A DNA stretch of 64,000 bases, from NCBI GenBank assembly GCA_025738555.1, contig JAOVFP010000006.1:5208001-5272000 (forward strand). Direction: 5' to 3'. Below, one piece after another: positions 22,917-33,826 of this stretch (its first letter is position 1; each line of letters opens with the position of its first letter). The notes under the pieces were generated by a model that saw nothing but the letters and a program-made list of their open reading frames with translations, did not search any database and was not told the origin of the DNA. The stretch is from Cyathus striatus. Taxonomy: Eukaryota > Basidiomycota > Agaricomycetes > Agaricales > Nidulariaceae. The position numbers and the translations under genes were made by a program.

Positions 22917-22927
22917 TTGGGGGGAGA
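22917..22927 (+). other. polypurine tract
   Basis: GGTTGGGGGGAGA runs up to the base before the 3' LTR start (22928). This is the expected place and composition for plus-strand priming. Confidence 0.6.
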
Positions 22928-23999
22928 TAATACGCCTAGCGTACTTCTACCTACTATAAAAACATTATTTCTATATTCTACGCGCTACTTACAAATGGTA
23001 CAATATATCTGGGTTGTAATTAGTAGCTAAGGTAGAGGTCCCGGACCGTTAGCTAGCGCGGGAACGATCCGCGCTAATAAGGGACATTACTAGCCTAAGT
23101 AGGAAAGCGTCTAAGAATAGAAACATCGAGGTCAGAGTTTATTCTCGTCATCGGTGAGAGATAATTACCAGTAAGGCCGGAGATCGAGCTAAGCGCGCGT
23201 CTATTCTAATAATAGATTATCGAAGCAATGTTATCGCGTCATAGGAAAAGGCATGAGGACCAGACCCACGGCAAGTGCCGCTATCTAACCACGCTGTACC
23301 AGCGCTGTGTATCAGCACGTCATAGGCGCCTGGCTAGGTCTGAGACCCGGCATTCTCGGCAGGCTGATTCAGCGTTTCCCATTTCCACGCGTCAAAGCGC
23401 GCGGCATCATACTTTCATATGGAGCGCCTCACCTGCGAACAGATTCTATTGTACTTTGTTATCTTCCCATATGGACGCGTTCTTGGCGTTCATATGCATG
23501 TCAAACCGTGATTTACTCTGGTCCATCCCAGACTCTCGTAGCTAGTCTACAATGTCTACTTTACAGCTTAGCTAATGCGCAATTACTGCTTTTGTATTAA
23601 CTATATAGTTCCTCTAGCCGTAGTTTTGTAGGATATTTAATAGGTAGAGTTAAGTAGGATGAGGGCAGTCTCCTGTGCCCCGAGAAATACCATCTAGCAT
23701 CGTGCTTTAGTATTTGTGTGAGCTTTGAGATTCTAAATGCAATGCGAAGTGTGAAGTCATAAGGCCGTGTTAAGTCCAAGATTAAGGAACGCGCATCAAA
23801 ACGCGCATCAAAGTGTTCGCTAAGTGTGCACTCCCTCTCGAACATTGGTTTTCGACACCCTTTCTATTACTTTACTTCGCCCGGAAGCACCTTGCATCTG
23901 AGTCTTACCCACCGAGCACTTTCTTAGTGAGCGTACGTGGTGTGAGTTTTATTATTAATATTTACATTTACACTACGTTGCGCTAAACTAGGTACTTTA
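22928..23999 (+). repeat. 3' LTR, uninterrupted
   Basis: About 1.07 kb, starting TAATACGCC. It aligns to both halves of the 5' LTR and provides the empty site for the foldback insertion. It has a 12-bp duplication near 23790-23820 (GCGCATCAAA repeated) absent from the 5' LTR. Confidence 0.93.
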
Positions 24000-24003
24000 C
24001 CTC

Positions 24004-24379
24004 ATTGACAAACTGCAAGCATAATGAAAGCAGAGATTGATTACCAATGTACTGCACCAACATCGAGGTTACACTCAAATTTTATAATCGTGAACCATGT
24101 CCTCTCTAGCACACTTGCTTTCGGGACGTGTCTAAATTGGATTTTAACTTGCACAATAGGCCTTTCGACAATATTGGCATTAGGCAACTTGAAATTATGT
24201 CAACTGTGTATTGCTTTACCTTGCTTTATAGAGATCTGGACGAGGTTCTTGCGTTTGTGTTGTAGGTTATGTTCGTAGCTGGACACCATGATTACTAGAA
24301 GACAAGGATAAGCAGAATCGCCTACTTGACAAGATGAAAGACAGCAGCAACGCATTGTTATTGTATAAATTTGTTCAGG
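24004..24379. other. host flank of the gypsy element, no gene recognised
   Basis: Continues the sequence left at 5846. One 84-codon plus-strand frame (24024-24278) is hydrophobic and cysteine-rich but has no recognisable motif. Confidence 0.4.
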
Positions 24380-24480
24380 TGTAAGGGTCAAGGTGCGCTT
24401 GCACCTCAACAAAGAAATTTGAAACGCGAGTCGGTGAACGTCCGTTCGACCTGGGTTGTTCTAAAGTGTCGAGAGAGAGG
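24380..24480 (-). repeat. 3' end of an LTR related to the solo LTRs at 45.5 and 53.6 kb
   Basis: On the minus strand this stretch reads CTCTCGACACTTTAGAACA ... GGTCGAACGGACGTTCACCGA and then ATTTCTTTGTTGAGGT. It aligns with 54115-54185 near the 3' end of the solo LTR there. The rest of this copy (to about 24830) is too diverged to delimit. Confidence 0.55.
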
Positions 24481-24939
24481 GGTAATTTTCATTAATATGG
24501 ATTAGCTGCTTTAAACGGAAATTAAAGGGTGCTAGAACTGAGTACCGAGAGGAAAGGGACGGAATGTAAGGTAAGAGGACGGAGAAATTGAGAATGAGTT
24601 TCCGAACCAATCGGGACTCTTGCAAGGAAAGAGGGATAGGAATAGCCAGGGGAGGTGCCAACCGTTGTATAGGTGAAGCGCCTCGGCACCAAGAAGATTG
24701 ACATTGACACGCAGCACCATGTACAATATACATGTAAGGAAAGTAAAAGAAATAGAACAGAAAAGGGAGAAGAAAAAAGCGGGAAAGGGCGAGACGAAGC
24801 CCATTGAAAAAGTAAGGGAGGAAAAAATACCTATTCGGTATTATAAATTGAATTTTTTGGTTTTTTTTTTTTAAAAAAAAAAATTATATAAAGCGAAATA
24901 TGCGGGAAAGGGAAAAAAGGAGATGAGAAAGAAATGAAA

Positions 24940-25929
24940 TCAGAGGGAGAAGGGAAGATGAAGGGAAGCAAGAAGGGTTGGGTGCTGACGAATGTACATC
25001 TTGAAGGCACCAGAGCTCCAGTGACCTATGTGCTGAATGTCGGAGTGTGAGATGCCGTGTTCAGCAAGGGCAGTGGCACCACCAGAGCGAAGAGAGTGGC
25101 CTGAAAACTCCTCACCAGCAAACCGGTGAAGGAAATTGAGAAAGAAAGCACGGGTTGGAAAAAATCCATCTGCGCACAGCCATAAGGCATGATGGAAAGG
25201 AAAACGGGTATCACGTGAGAAAAGGTAGTGTGAAAAAAGGGGGATGGGGTCTGGGCCTTGTGAAAAAAGACATTGAATTAAAACCACATCACCCTGGAAT
25301 AGTCTGTCGGCCTTATGGGTGGGAAGAGTGAATTGATATGAGCAGGGGGGTGAGAGAGAGGCTGATGATCGTGAAATAAGTTTCCGCCTGTCTTGAATTG
25401 AAGGGTTATCAGGCAAGACAAGTTCTCCCAGGTGAAGAAGACCATAGAATGCAGTGACTAAAATGGCAAGACATAGAAGAGTATCATGTTCAGGCAAAAC
25501 CTGACACGATAGTGAAACAGAGGATAGGAGGGAAAGAGGTAGGGGCAGCTTTCATGATGGAGACTGGTGGAAACGACGACGGCTGCAGTAGAGGGACCAT
25601 TTGACAAGTGAGGAATCCCAAGACTCATGCACAAGTGGGTAATAAGGTTCCAATAAATGCACTATCCCTGAGAGATAGGTGGAAATGGAGGATGTCTTGA
25701 TGTGGTGGGACATGTAAATGATATAAAGGCTGAGAGTATCACTGGTCAGTTCAATGGGAAAGCTATGGAACTCGCAGAAAGAAAGGTAAGAGTTCAAGGC
25801 ACTAGAGTAGTTGCTGTTAGTAGAATGGTCAATTGCATATCCAAACATAATGGTGCACTCTTGTAGGAGGCACTCATGGGACCAGGGAGTGCGAATAGGC
25901 TGCCTGGACCCGGATGAAGAGAAGTTCAT
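24940..25929 (-). pseudogene. tyrosine recombinase of the Ngaro-like element
   Basis: One frame of 330 codons interrupted by TGA at 25554-25552, where KLPL follows; a CGA to TGA change is likely. The N-terminal half (25929-25555) is the SAM-like core-binding domain, with ALNSYLSFCEFHSFP. The catalytic half has HSLRSGGATALAEHG (His-x2-Arg) and IQHIGHW...MYIRQHP (His/Trp and nucleophile Tyr). The first catalytic arginine, expected in GLLRLGEL, reads His (GLLHLGEL), another change explained by G-to-A at CpG. The enzyme would circularise or integrate the element's cDNA without an integrase. Confidence 0.82.
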
Positions 25930-27473
25930 TTTGATATCACCCCCAACGCATCCTGAGGGGGTAGTAAAATGTGATGAGAAATAAGAGGATCATACCGACG
26001 CATTGAGGCGAAACACTGGCGGGAGAGTGTATCGGCAACATGATTTTCCTCTCCAGGAATCCAGAGGACACATAGATGATATTGCCATATGAGAAGCTCG
26101 TCAACTGCAATTTTGAGGAGTGAGTTGTAGAGAGTATTAGTTGCATGAAGCAAATTGAAAAGAGCAACAGTGTTTTCACTGTCAGAGTAAATGATAACAG
26201 TGTGAGTGGGGGACATACGCGCAGCCAGAAGATGAATCACGCATACCACAGCAAACACCTCGAAGACAAAAATGTCCTGTTTTGGGGCTTGTGGTGGGAA
26301 TATAAAATGAAAACCATTGTGGAGAGCAGAGTCCCAGATACCTATACCAGGAAGTGATGCATCAACATGTACAGCCATGTCGACAGATGAGGGTGCCCAT
26401 GAAATGTCCTCTATAATGAAAAACTCTGTAGATTGACGAAGCTGACAAACAAGCCATTGAAGATCCAAACGAATGGCATTATTGAGATACAAACACTCCT
26501 GAGGGTGTGATTTTCCAGCAATTTTGAGATAAAGGGAGCATAATCCCGGCTTGAGGAGGGGGAAAACATTAAGGGCCCAGTTAACCCAACCAGCAAGGTG
26601 CTGAAAGTCCCAAAGGGGGTGTCTAAAATGACGCGAGTCAATGAAAATATTGATATAATCAATTAACTCCTCTTTTTTCTCAGGTGCCATGGAGATTGAC
26701 ATGTGCTCAGAATTGACATGGAAGCCTATAATAGTCAGGGAAGAGCCAAAGAGTTGCTTCTCTCTTTCATGAGGGATGCTGAGCTCATCCCAGAAAGAAA
26801 GGAGGGCTACTTGGTGAGCCAGGTAGGCCTGCTCATAAGGTGAGTAGTAACCCATGTTGGATGCTAAATCAGCCCCAAAAACATCATCCGAATACTGGAA
26901 AAGGACGGGAATGCCTTTGATAAAGACACTGGACCAAGTGCTGAGGGCATTCACTGAAGACCATAACCCCGAAGATGGAGAACCACCAAACACGTTACAC
27001 CAATCAACATGACGTTGTCCATTTGGAAGAGTGACAACCTGCTTGGCCTGGGCCTCTGGGGCCATCGGGATAAGTCGATAGGCACTCTGAACGTCAGACT
27101 TGAAGAGTACCAAATCTTCATGTGGCCCAAAGGATCTGCGCAAAGCTAGCAGGGAATCTGCCAATGGTTTAAGAGAGTCAAGAGGGGATCAACCCTCAAT
27201 TGCATCACGATGAACCATTGAGTTCAACAAGAACTCACCGCAACTATGGTTAGTAACCATGTGAAAATTCTGAATAGTTTTTGGAACAGCATGAATAGGC
27301 ATAGAGTACATTCCAGGAAGGAGCTCTGTGCCAAAGGAAGGTGGGAAATGGCCCAACACTACTTCTTTATCACATTGAGAAATCAGGAAAAGCTCCTCCT
27401 GAGGAGTCTGGTGAGGATGTTGGTCTGAGACATCGAAAGTCGAAGGGTAGTCCAGGCAGAATGATGCTTGCAA
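25926..27473 (-). pseudogene. reverse transcriptase and RNase H of the Ngaro-like element
   Basis: One frame from about 27473 to 25926 with an internal TGA at 27191-27189. RT motifs: MPIHAVPK near 27320, FKSDVQSAYRLIPM near 27090, CNVFGG near 27000, and the catalytic box QYSDDVFGAD near 26880. The RNase H part has VHVDASLPGIGIW (26390) and IIYSDSENTVAL (26190), followed by VLWIPGEENHVADTLSR near 26050, which is typical of this group. The frame runs into the recombinase at ATGA. Confidence 0.85.
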
Positions 27474-27779
27474 CCAGAACCCATGTCTAAGTCCATCACA
27501 AACTGAAGCCGTAAATCCCCGATTCGAATGTAAAGAAACATATCATTCAAATACATCAACATTAATTGGTGTTACGATTTTGAATAAATGAGGATTTTTA
27601 TCAATGAGATTGCAGAGAACTGAATCTTCTTTGATCTCACAAGGAACCTTCATGAGAGGTTTGGCATGATAAGTATAAGATAAAACGGGTGAGAGAGAAA
27701 AAGCAGAGAGAAACACTGAAAACCACAAAGATATGAAGGATGAAGACTGAAGGGTTCTTCAGTCCTTAGCTGCGACAAA

Positions 27780-29295
27780 TTCCCCTTTGCAAGTGACAGC
27801 TCCATGACCTGGTTTCCCACATCGAAGACATCAGTGCTGGTATCGACATTTGTCACTCCAATATCCACAACCTGTGGTTGTGTTATACTTTCTGCATGTA
27901 TCAGGCAATTTTTGATGGCTCGAGCTCACCTTCTGTGACAGTTGCGGCTTGTTGTCAGAGACAGGGGTCCAGACACCAAGGGGTGTAAGGTATGTGAACT
28001 GGAGGTAGGTGAATTCAGCAAAATCGCACAGCCTGATGTCTCATCAGGATGCAACAAGAGATCTGATTGCTTGGTCAAAGGCAATGACATGCCCTGGATC
28101 CCAGATGCTGTTGAAAATATTAGAGATGTATGCATAGTATCAAATAAGTTCCCTTCGACAGTGAGGGAAGACATGGCAGGTGGCATCTGCTGTGAGATGC
28201 CAGGATGCAAACCATTGTCCACTGGTGGTGATTTTCTTCGCTGGCGGTCCCCCAGGTAGGGAGATCTCGAGTTCTCCAACATGTTGCACAATGCTGGTGT
28301 TAGTTGCCACTCCATTGATAGCTGTGTGGACATTAGATAAATTGACTGCTCTACCTCTGATGATATTGTCCCACTCAGACTCTGGGAAGTGTCCAATACG
28401 GGCTCGCTCCATGGCCCAATTTTTGCGGCAGTGAGATTATTGGTGAATAGTCTGAATGCCTTCTGCATTTTGATGAGGTCAGGATGGTGGAAGATGAACT
28501 GGTCCTCTTCCTCGTCAAACCAAGGCATGTCCTCTTCATAAATCCTGTGTCGTTTGTTAGAATGCTTTCCTTCACTCCAGACCTCCCTGATGTAACTGCT
28601 TGAACCAATTGACTCAGAATCTGGGCTTGATGATCTAGTCCTATGAACTCTATGGGACTGGGTAGGTGGTTGGTTGGATGTTTGATGTTTGTCCAACCTG
28701 AATCGACCTTCTCTTTCACGTGCTGCTTGTTGCCATTGGTGTTCATCGATATCTCCCAGATATGTTTTGAAAGCTTGCTCCATCATAGATCCATCTCCTG
28801 GTTCAAACTCGGGGAGAATTCGTCCAATGCTAGCAACAGCGTATGATTTAGTAATCCGTCCTTCTCTGAACTTACTGATGACTGCTCTGAGTTTGGTTTC
28901 CAGATTAGATTCGAAAATAGTCTCAACGTAGATGGAGTTGTCGCCCTCATTCTGATTGTGAGACACTCCCGAAGCGTCATGTGAAGGTGCCCACTCAGTG
29001 GGGCATCAATGTACCTCTCCCTTGTTGGAGAGAGACCATAATCCTGGTTGGCCTGGACCTTGTAAGACCGATCCTGTGGCTGTAGATGGTGGATTATCCC
29101 CAGTTCCTCCCTGATGTGGAACTTGGCTTCCACTGCATGATGATGGTGAATGTTGTCGTTGTCCTGACTCATCGAGTGTGATATCGTCCTCCTCTCATTG
29201 TCTACCTGCACAGTCAACTCTATCTCCATCAGACATGTGTAGTGTCGAATAAGATTAAGGCGGAATAATGAGGAAGAACTTAGTGAGTTCAACAA
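27780..29295 (-). pseudogene. gag-like region of the Ngaro-like element, frameshifted
   Basis: Homology continues through three frames: from about 29230 (MEIELTVQVDNERR), then 28966-28420 (MSHNQNEGDNSIYVETIF), then 28412-28140 (FPESEWDNIIRGRAVNLS, and WHLTADATCHVFPHCRREL). The last part resembles the capsid-like segment of fungal Ngaro elements. At 27830-27789 a CCHC zinc knuckle is visible: CLRCGKPGHGAVTC. At least two frameshifts and a TGA before the knuckle show decay. Confidence 0.65.
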
Positions 29296-29299
29296 TGTT

Positions 29300-30459
29300 A
29301 ATTAATAACTGAAAAACACGTTACAAGTAGCGATGGTAACAGAGTCCTGGTGGAGGAGGGAGGAGGAATGCAGATTATCAAAATCCTCCAAGCTCCTTGT
29401 ACCATTCTCATACCTAGCTCCACTACATGACGGCGGTAACAGAGATCCCAACAGGTGCCAGCCGCCTGCAAAGCATGAGTACTTTGCAGCCTGAGAGCTA
29501 CAGTGCTGCCATCCCTATTGGCCCAGTGCAAGAAACCCTTGAACTGCAATAAAACCAGAAAATCTGAGTCGGAGCGGTTCGATACGCATACTAAGCCACG
29601 TGATACCGATGATGAAACTCGAAGAATATCGAATTTTGTAGTGCAGGCGAATCACCTGCTCTACACAGGATCGGCTGCAAGATAGATAAAAGCTTAGAGA
29701 CTGTAATTACCACTTTAGGAATGTTGAACCAAGACGAGGAATGGATTTATGTATAACTTTTTCCTTGGGATAATCAAGTTCACTTACAAGCGGAAATTAA
29801 CTGGTAGGACACAACAGCCTCTCAGATTACTGCCAATTATTTTTGGATGAATAGATCATAAAGTTACGTGCTCGTGCTGAACCCTCACTGGGCCTTAATA
29901 CTGAGCATGTGATAATCAATTATACTAGATCTTCACATCAGTGTTCTGTCACTGAACCATTTTTTGTTATTGGGTATGGCCATGGTAACCAATATGACAT
30001 TGCTAACTAAGGGAGTGCCTATGATTAACAGAAGTATCAGGTCAGTATAGTACCTTGGTAAGTAAAGTAGGCCTCATCCATACTCAACCACCTCCACGTT
30101 ATGAAAGCGTTACAAATCGTGACAAACTGGTAATTTGAGGGCTACTACTTGTAATTCCAGCCGATAATCGATTATTAACGATAAAGTGTTGGACATACTA
30201 TTTATACAACTGGTTGCGATAATATTTGAAATAGATCCAATTGGAACATGTAGACCTCGAAATATAATTTATCAGCCTATATATGGAAGTTGCTACAGAT
30301 AAGATGTAAGCTACGCGCTAGTGGTATCACTAGTGTAAGGGTTGCGAGCAAAATCACGAGCAACGCTAGTAGCAAAATGAACTGTTGGAATTCCTTAGAG
30401 CTCATGCTATACTATGCTGCCACAATCATACAAAAAGAAGCATCTCATAAATAATCTAT
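29300..30459. other. AT-rich interval, no gene recognised
   Basis: Follows the 5' side of the Ngaro-like element. No frame longer than 83 codons and no motif was recognised. It may contain the 5' untranslated part and terminal repeat of that element. Confidence 0.4.
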
Positions 30460-30960
30460 GCTCACTCTCAAATAAAAGGAAATAAGCATGAGCGTGAATA
30501 GGAACATGCGCCCATCACACTCATACTCAATTACAGTAAGATTATGTGTGCATAAAAAGAAATGTGTTTCACGCTCACGTTCAAACCACAATTAATGTGA
30601 GCGTGGATCGAAATATAGAAATATACTGTGAGTGTGAATAGATTACCAATACAAATCACACTCACGCTCAAGTCACTGAAAATATGAGTGAGCATGAAAA
30701 TAAATACGTACCATGCTCAACTGATAAATTGAATATAATATTTGTACATGTTCACACTCACGCACAAGTTATGATACATATGCGTGAGCATGAATAGGAA
30801 TACCTATCATGCTAGCGCTCAAGATTTGCAGCAGTACAGTATGTATTTAGAAAAGGTATATTTATGGCAGTAAGTATATTGTTTCATGCTCACTTATATA
30901 TTTCATCACACTCACTTACATATTAATCATGCTCAACTCACACTCACAATTAAGCATGCA
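30460..30960. repeat. degenerate interspersed TGAGCGTGA / CTCACGCTCA motifs
   Basis: About a dozen occurrences of a 9-10 bp motif, in both orientations, separated by 20-40 bp of AT-rich sequence. The pairs could form hairpins. No protein-coding signal. Confidence 0.55.
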
Positions 30961-30974
30961 CGGAATTTTCTGCC

Positions 30975-31198
30975 TGCCCATGTTATGAGGGATACGTGGA
31001 TTGGAGTGGGATTGTGGTTGGTGCAGTTTGAGCGTCTGCAGTGGATTGCTGAGATCGAGTCTGTGTTTTTACTCAATTTGCGTGGCATGTTGGGTAGGAG
31101 TGGAAGAGTGGGAGGAAGAGAATGAAGAAGGAAAAGAAAGCAGGAAACAAGGGTCGTTGTTTCGGCAGTGGGTGACAAATGAGTCTTGGGTATAAATA
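30975..31198 (-). pseudogene. decayed copy of the 5' end of the left-edge hypothetical gene
   Basis: Aligns with 1230-1495. It keeps the start ATG (protein begins MPRKLSKNTDSISAIHCRR), but the repeat-rich N-terminal part is shortened and the gene body is absent. Together with the R1 copy that follows, it indicates a duplicated block. Confidence 0.65.
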
Positions 31199-31203
31199 AA
31201 GTC

Positions 31204-31758
31204 TATATTCCACCTTACATGTCTACTAGTTTCGCTCTGTAGTATACAAATACTACTACTTCACCAATAAGAACCTTCTCACTACTTCTATAATCCTATA
31301 CAAGCCTGTAGAATAGCGTAGAACTACCTAGAGTACATTAGAACACCCTGGAACACTAGGATAACGCGTATAAGTACGACTACATAGGATACTCAAATAT
31401 CATCTTTTTTTACTTTCACACCCTTTACCTCAGTTCGAAGATTCGATACTTAGAATATAGTATTAAGGTACTGCAGTAGCTACCTAAAATACTATTAATG
31501 TACCAAGTTTGCTCTACATTAAACCACTCATTTACCTTGAGACTGTCACTGACTTGCTCTGGCACTCTCAGAGATAAGAACACCACTTATCTCCATTGGT
31601 AAGCGCGTACTAAGTCTTCAATCAAGTCCTGAGATCGACTCGTTTCCAACCACATCGACAACTCAACACCCCGTAACACAGGTATATTCCATACTCTATC
31701 TCATTACTGACTATGTATATTCATAGGAATACACCAATACTATAGCTGAGCTAAAACA
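31204..31758 (-). mobile_element. 555-bp LTR-like insertion
   Basis: Inserted into the duplicated block; copy a at 1495-1505 is uninterrupted. It is flanked by the 5-bp repeat AAGTC (31199-31203 and 31759-31763). On the minus strand it begins TGTTTTAGCTCAGC and ends GGTGGAATATA. Size, 5-bp duplication and TG start suggest a solo LTR, though the end is TA rather than CA. Confidence 0.6.
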
Positions 31759-31763
31759 AAGTC

Positions 31764-33250
31764 GTAAGCTCGCAGGAAAGTTGACTCGAGTCGATGACAA
31801 ACTCACAATTTGCACTTGTTGCTCAACATTTCCACTGACGCCACAAGTATTTTTCCACCCTCCGGTTCTTCCCTTGCTTGCTCACTGGTGCATTCATTCC
31901 TCTTGCACTCGACCTCTGCTCTGCTCTGCTTGCTTCGAAAGAATAGATCTTAGTGATGGAGAAGATTCTGGAACGTGGCGATTATGCAGAGTCAGTGGGT
32001 TGGTCAATGCTACTACAAGTTGTTGATGAAGGACTTGGGGAACGTGGACAGGCTTGGGCGTGATTCTATAACGGGCTACGGGACATGACGAGCTTCCAGC
32101 GTACGTTCTCTACCCTTCATTTGCACTACTCCCCACTCCTCCCTGCCAGCACTCAGCACTCAACCCCTCCCCTCCCCTCTCCCCTCCCCCCCTCTGTCCC
32201 TCTCGCTCCATCCACTCACGCCATACGTCATCAGACCCTCACTCCACCCAGGACCCGGCCATCAAATCCAACACATTTCGCGTCCCCGAGTCCCCGACAT
32301 CCCCGTGTAATGCGTAGGGCAAAGGGCGTTTGTGCGGCCAATTTCACTCTGGCATCTTTGCTGGTTATGTGCTAGTTGATTACCACTGGAGTGTGTGCTT
32401 AAGTCTAGGAGAATGGTTGGAGGTGGGGGTAGTGCTATCTGGTGCTCGGAGGGTTGGTGCTGCGTCTTGAGGCCTGTACACCTTGGCGCTTAAATTTCTG
32501 GTAAGCATTTGATATATTGTCTTTGTTATCGCTTTCTTTCATGCTCACTGGATACGTTCAGGTTGTATTGAAATTATGTGCATGCACGCTGGGCTGTTGT
32601 CGTGTTGTCCCTCGTACGATGCGTAATGAGTCGAACTATACTTACTAACATAATGTACGTTTGCGTGCAGTCCAAGTCTTGAGCATATCTCCTCTTCTGT
32701 ACCATTGGTGTCCTGTTCATGTATGACCGCCCTACTCGCTCAATGCTATTTGTTTTTGCCAAGTCCCACCTTTGTATAGTCCAAGAAGTCATTGAGTTGC
32801 GTGGCAGTGCATCTAATACAGCTCAAACTTAAACTCCTCCCTGTTGTCAACATTACATCTCATTACATTTGGTTTCATTATGTGGCACATTGAGCGCCAT
32901 GGTGCGTTGGTGAATGAGCCAGTGCCCACCGATATCACGATCCAGGAATAAATGACACAACTGATGAATTAAGGTGTCAATGAATGTCTTCGATGGGTAC
33001 ATTCCATCGATTTGATGAGGATAGTTACTGCCAATGTGGGTGATAGCTAGATGTACGTACCATGAAGCAGGGTACCTATTACCGTTCAACCTTCAACCAG
33101 GGAAGTTGTCTCTGCTTTTCCCTTACACGCACTACACCACCATATCTAAGCACAACATGGTGTATACTTTCGAGTATGTCTTCTCCACAATGACCTTACG
33201 AATACGATTTATCCCAGTAACCATCATAATCGAATCAACACACTAAAAAT
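31764..33250 (+). repeat. dispersed repeat R1, copy b
   Basis: Aligns with 1503-3200 over its whole length, with small deletions near 32000 and 32900. It has no coding capacity. A tRNA-derived SINE head lies shortly beyond its right end. Confidence 0.7.
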
Positions 33251-33401
33251 CCTTTGCCACCACCTCTCATCATCCTCGCAGTCCCCCGTATCTTTTTGTT
33301 TTAAAATATAATTCATTAAAAGGACCCGTTTAACAATTGTCTACGCTACACGTGAGTATGCAGACAATTTAAATACCAATGAAGCTGGGTTGGGGAAATT
33401 G

Positions 33402-33476
33402 ACCTGAGGAGGAATTGAATCTGTGGCCTCAGGCAACTAGCCCCATGCTCTAACTAACTGAGCTAATAAGCCATTG
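33402..33476 (-). repeat. tRNA-derived SINE head, copy a
   Basis: The minus strand contains an A box TTAGCTCAGTTAG (33466-33454) and a B box GATTCAATTCC (33421-33411) at tRNA-like spacing. The flanks continue into a body shared with other copies, so this is a SINE and not a tRNA gene. No cloverleaf with paired acceptor stem could be drawn. Confidence 0.65.
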
Positions 33477-33826
33477 TGTACTACACTACTTGTACCAACT
33501 TATACTTATGTACAAGAAGTCGTGCTTTGTATAATTCTTATGGCATTACAGTATACTTCCAGTAGTGTGACAACGATTCAGGTCTTGAGCCTGCTGGAGC
33601 TTTGGAGAGCAGTGGACTCGAATTTCAATGCAGGAATACAACTGATATCATTTGCACTGCACCAGGGATTTTACCCTGATGACCTCGTGAATCGGGACTC
33701 AGACTCGAGTGAACTTTTTAGTAGTTACTCCTTGCAGTGCACTGATCTTGTCCACTAGTGCTCCTGATCATTTTAAGAAAGTACCGAAAACAATCATTTA
33801 TCTACAACTAACATTGCAAGTTCTTG

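Larger units (their letters stand above)
5847..24003 (+). mobile_element. Ty3/gypsy LTR retrotransposon, about 13.6 kb without nested insertion
   Basis: The element is bounded by LTRs that begin TAATACGCC and end GTACTTT(A). The flanking duplication is CCTC (5847-5850 and 24000-24003), or ACCTC if the last A belongs to it. Order inside: 5' LTR, candidate primer site, gag, protease, RT-RNase H, integrase, two antisense genes, purine tract, 3' LTR. The PR-RT-RH-INT order and integrase motifs place it in Ty3/gypsy. The two LTRs differ at only about 15 positions by eye, mostly transitions, so insertion is fairly recent. It is inactivated by a lost gag start, three stops in pol and a 4.5-kb insertion in the 5' LTR. 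Confidence 0.93.
24940..29295 (-). mobile_element. Ngaro/DIRS-type tyrosine-recombinase retrotransposon, decayed
   Basis: Minus strand, order gag, RT-RNase H, tyrosine recombinase. No methyltransferase domain lies between RNase H and recombinase, which points to Ngaro rather than DIRS proper. The RT and recombinase frames overlap by ATGA (25926-25929). The split direct repeats expected at Ngaro ends were not found, so the outer limits are those of coding homology. Stops and frameshifts make it inactive. Confidence 0.8.

Noticed and set aside
33402..33476. Functional tRNA gene
   Set aside because: A and B boxes are good, but the acceptor stem does not pair and the flanks are shared among copies, so a SINE fits better.
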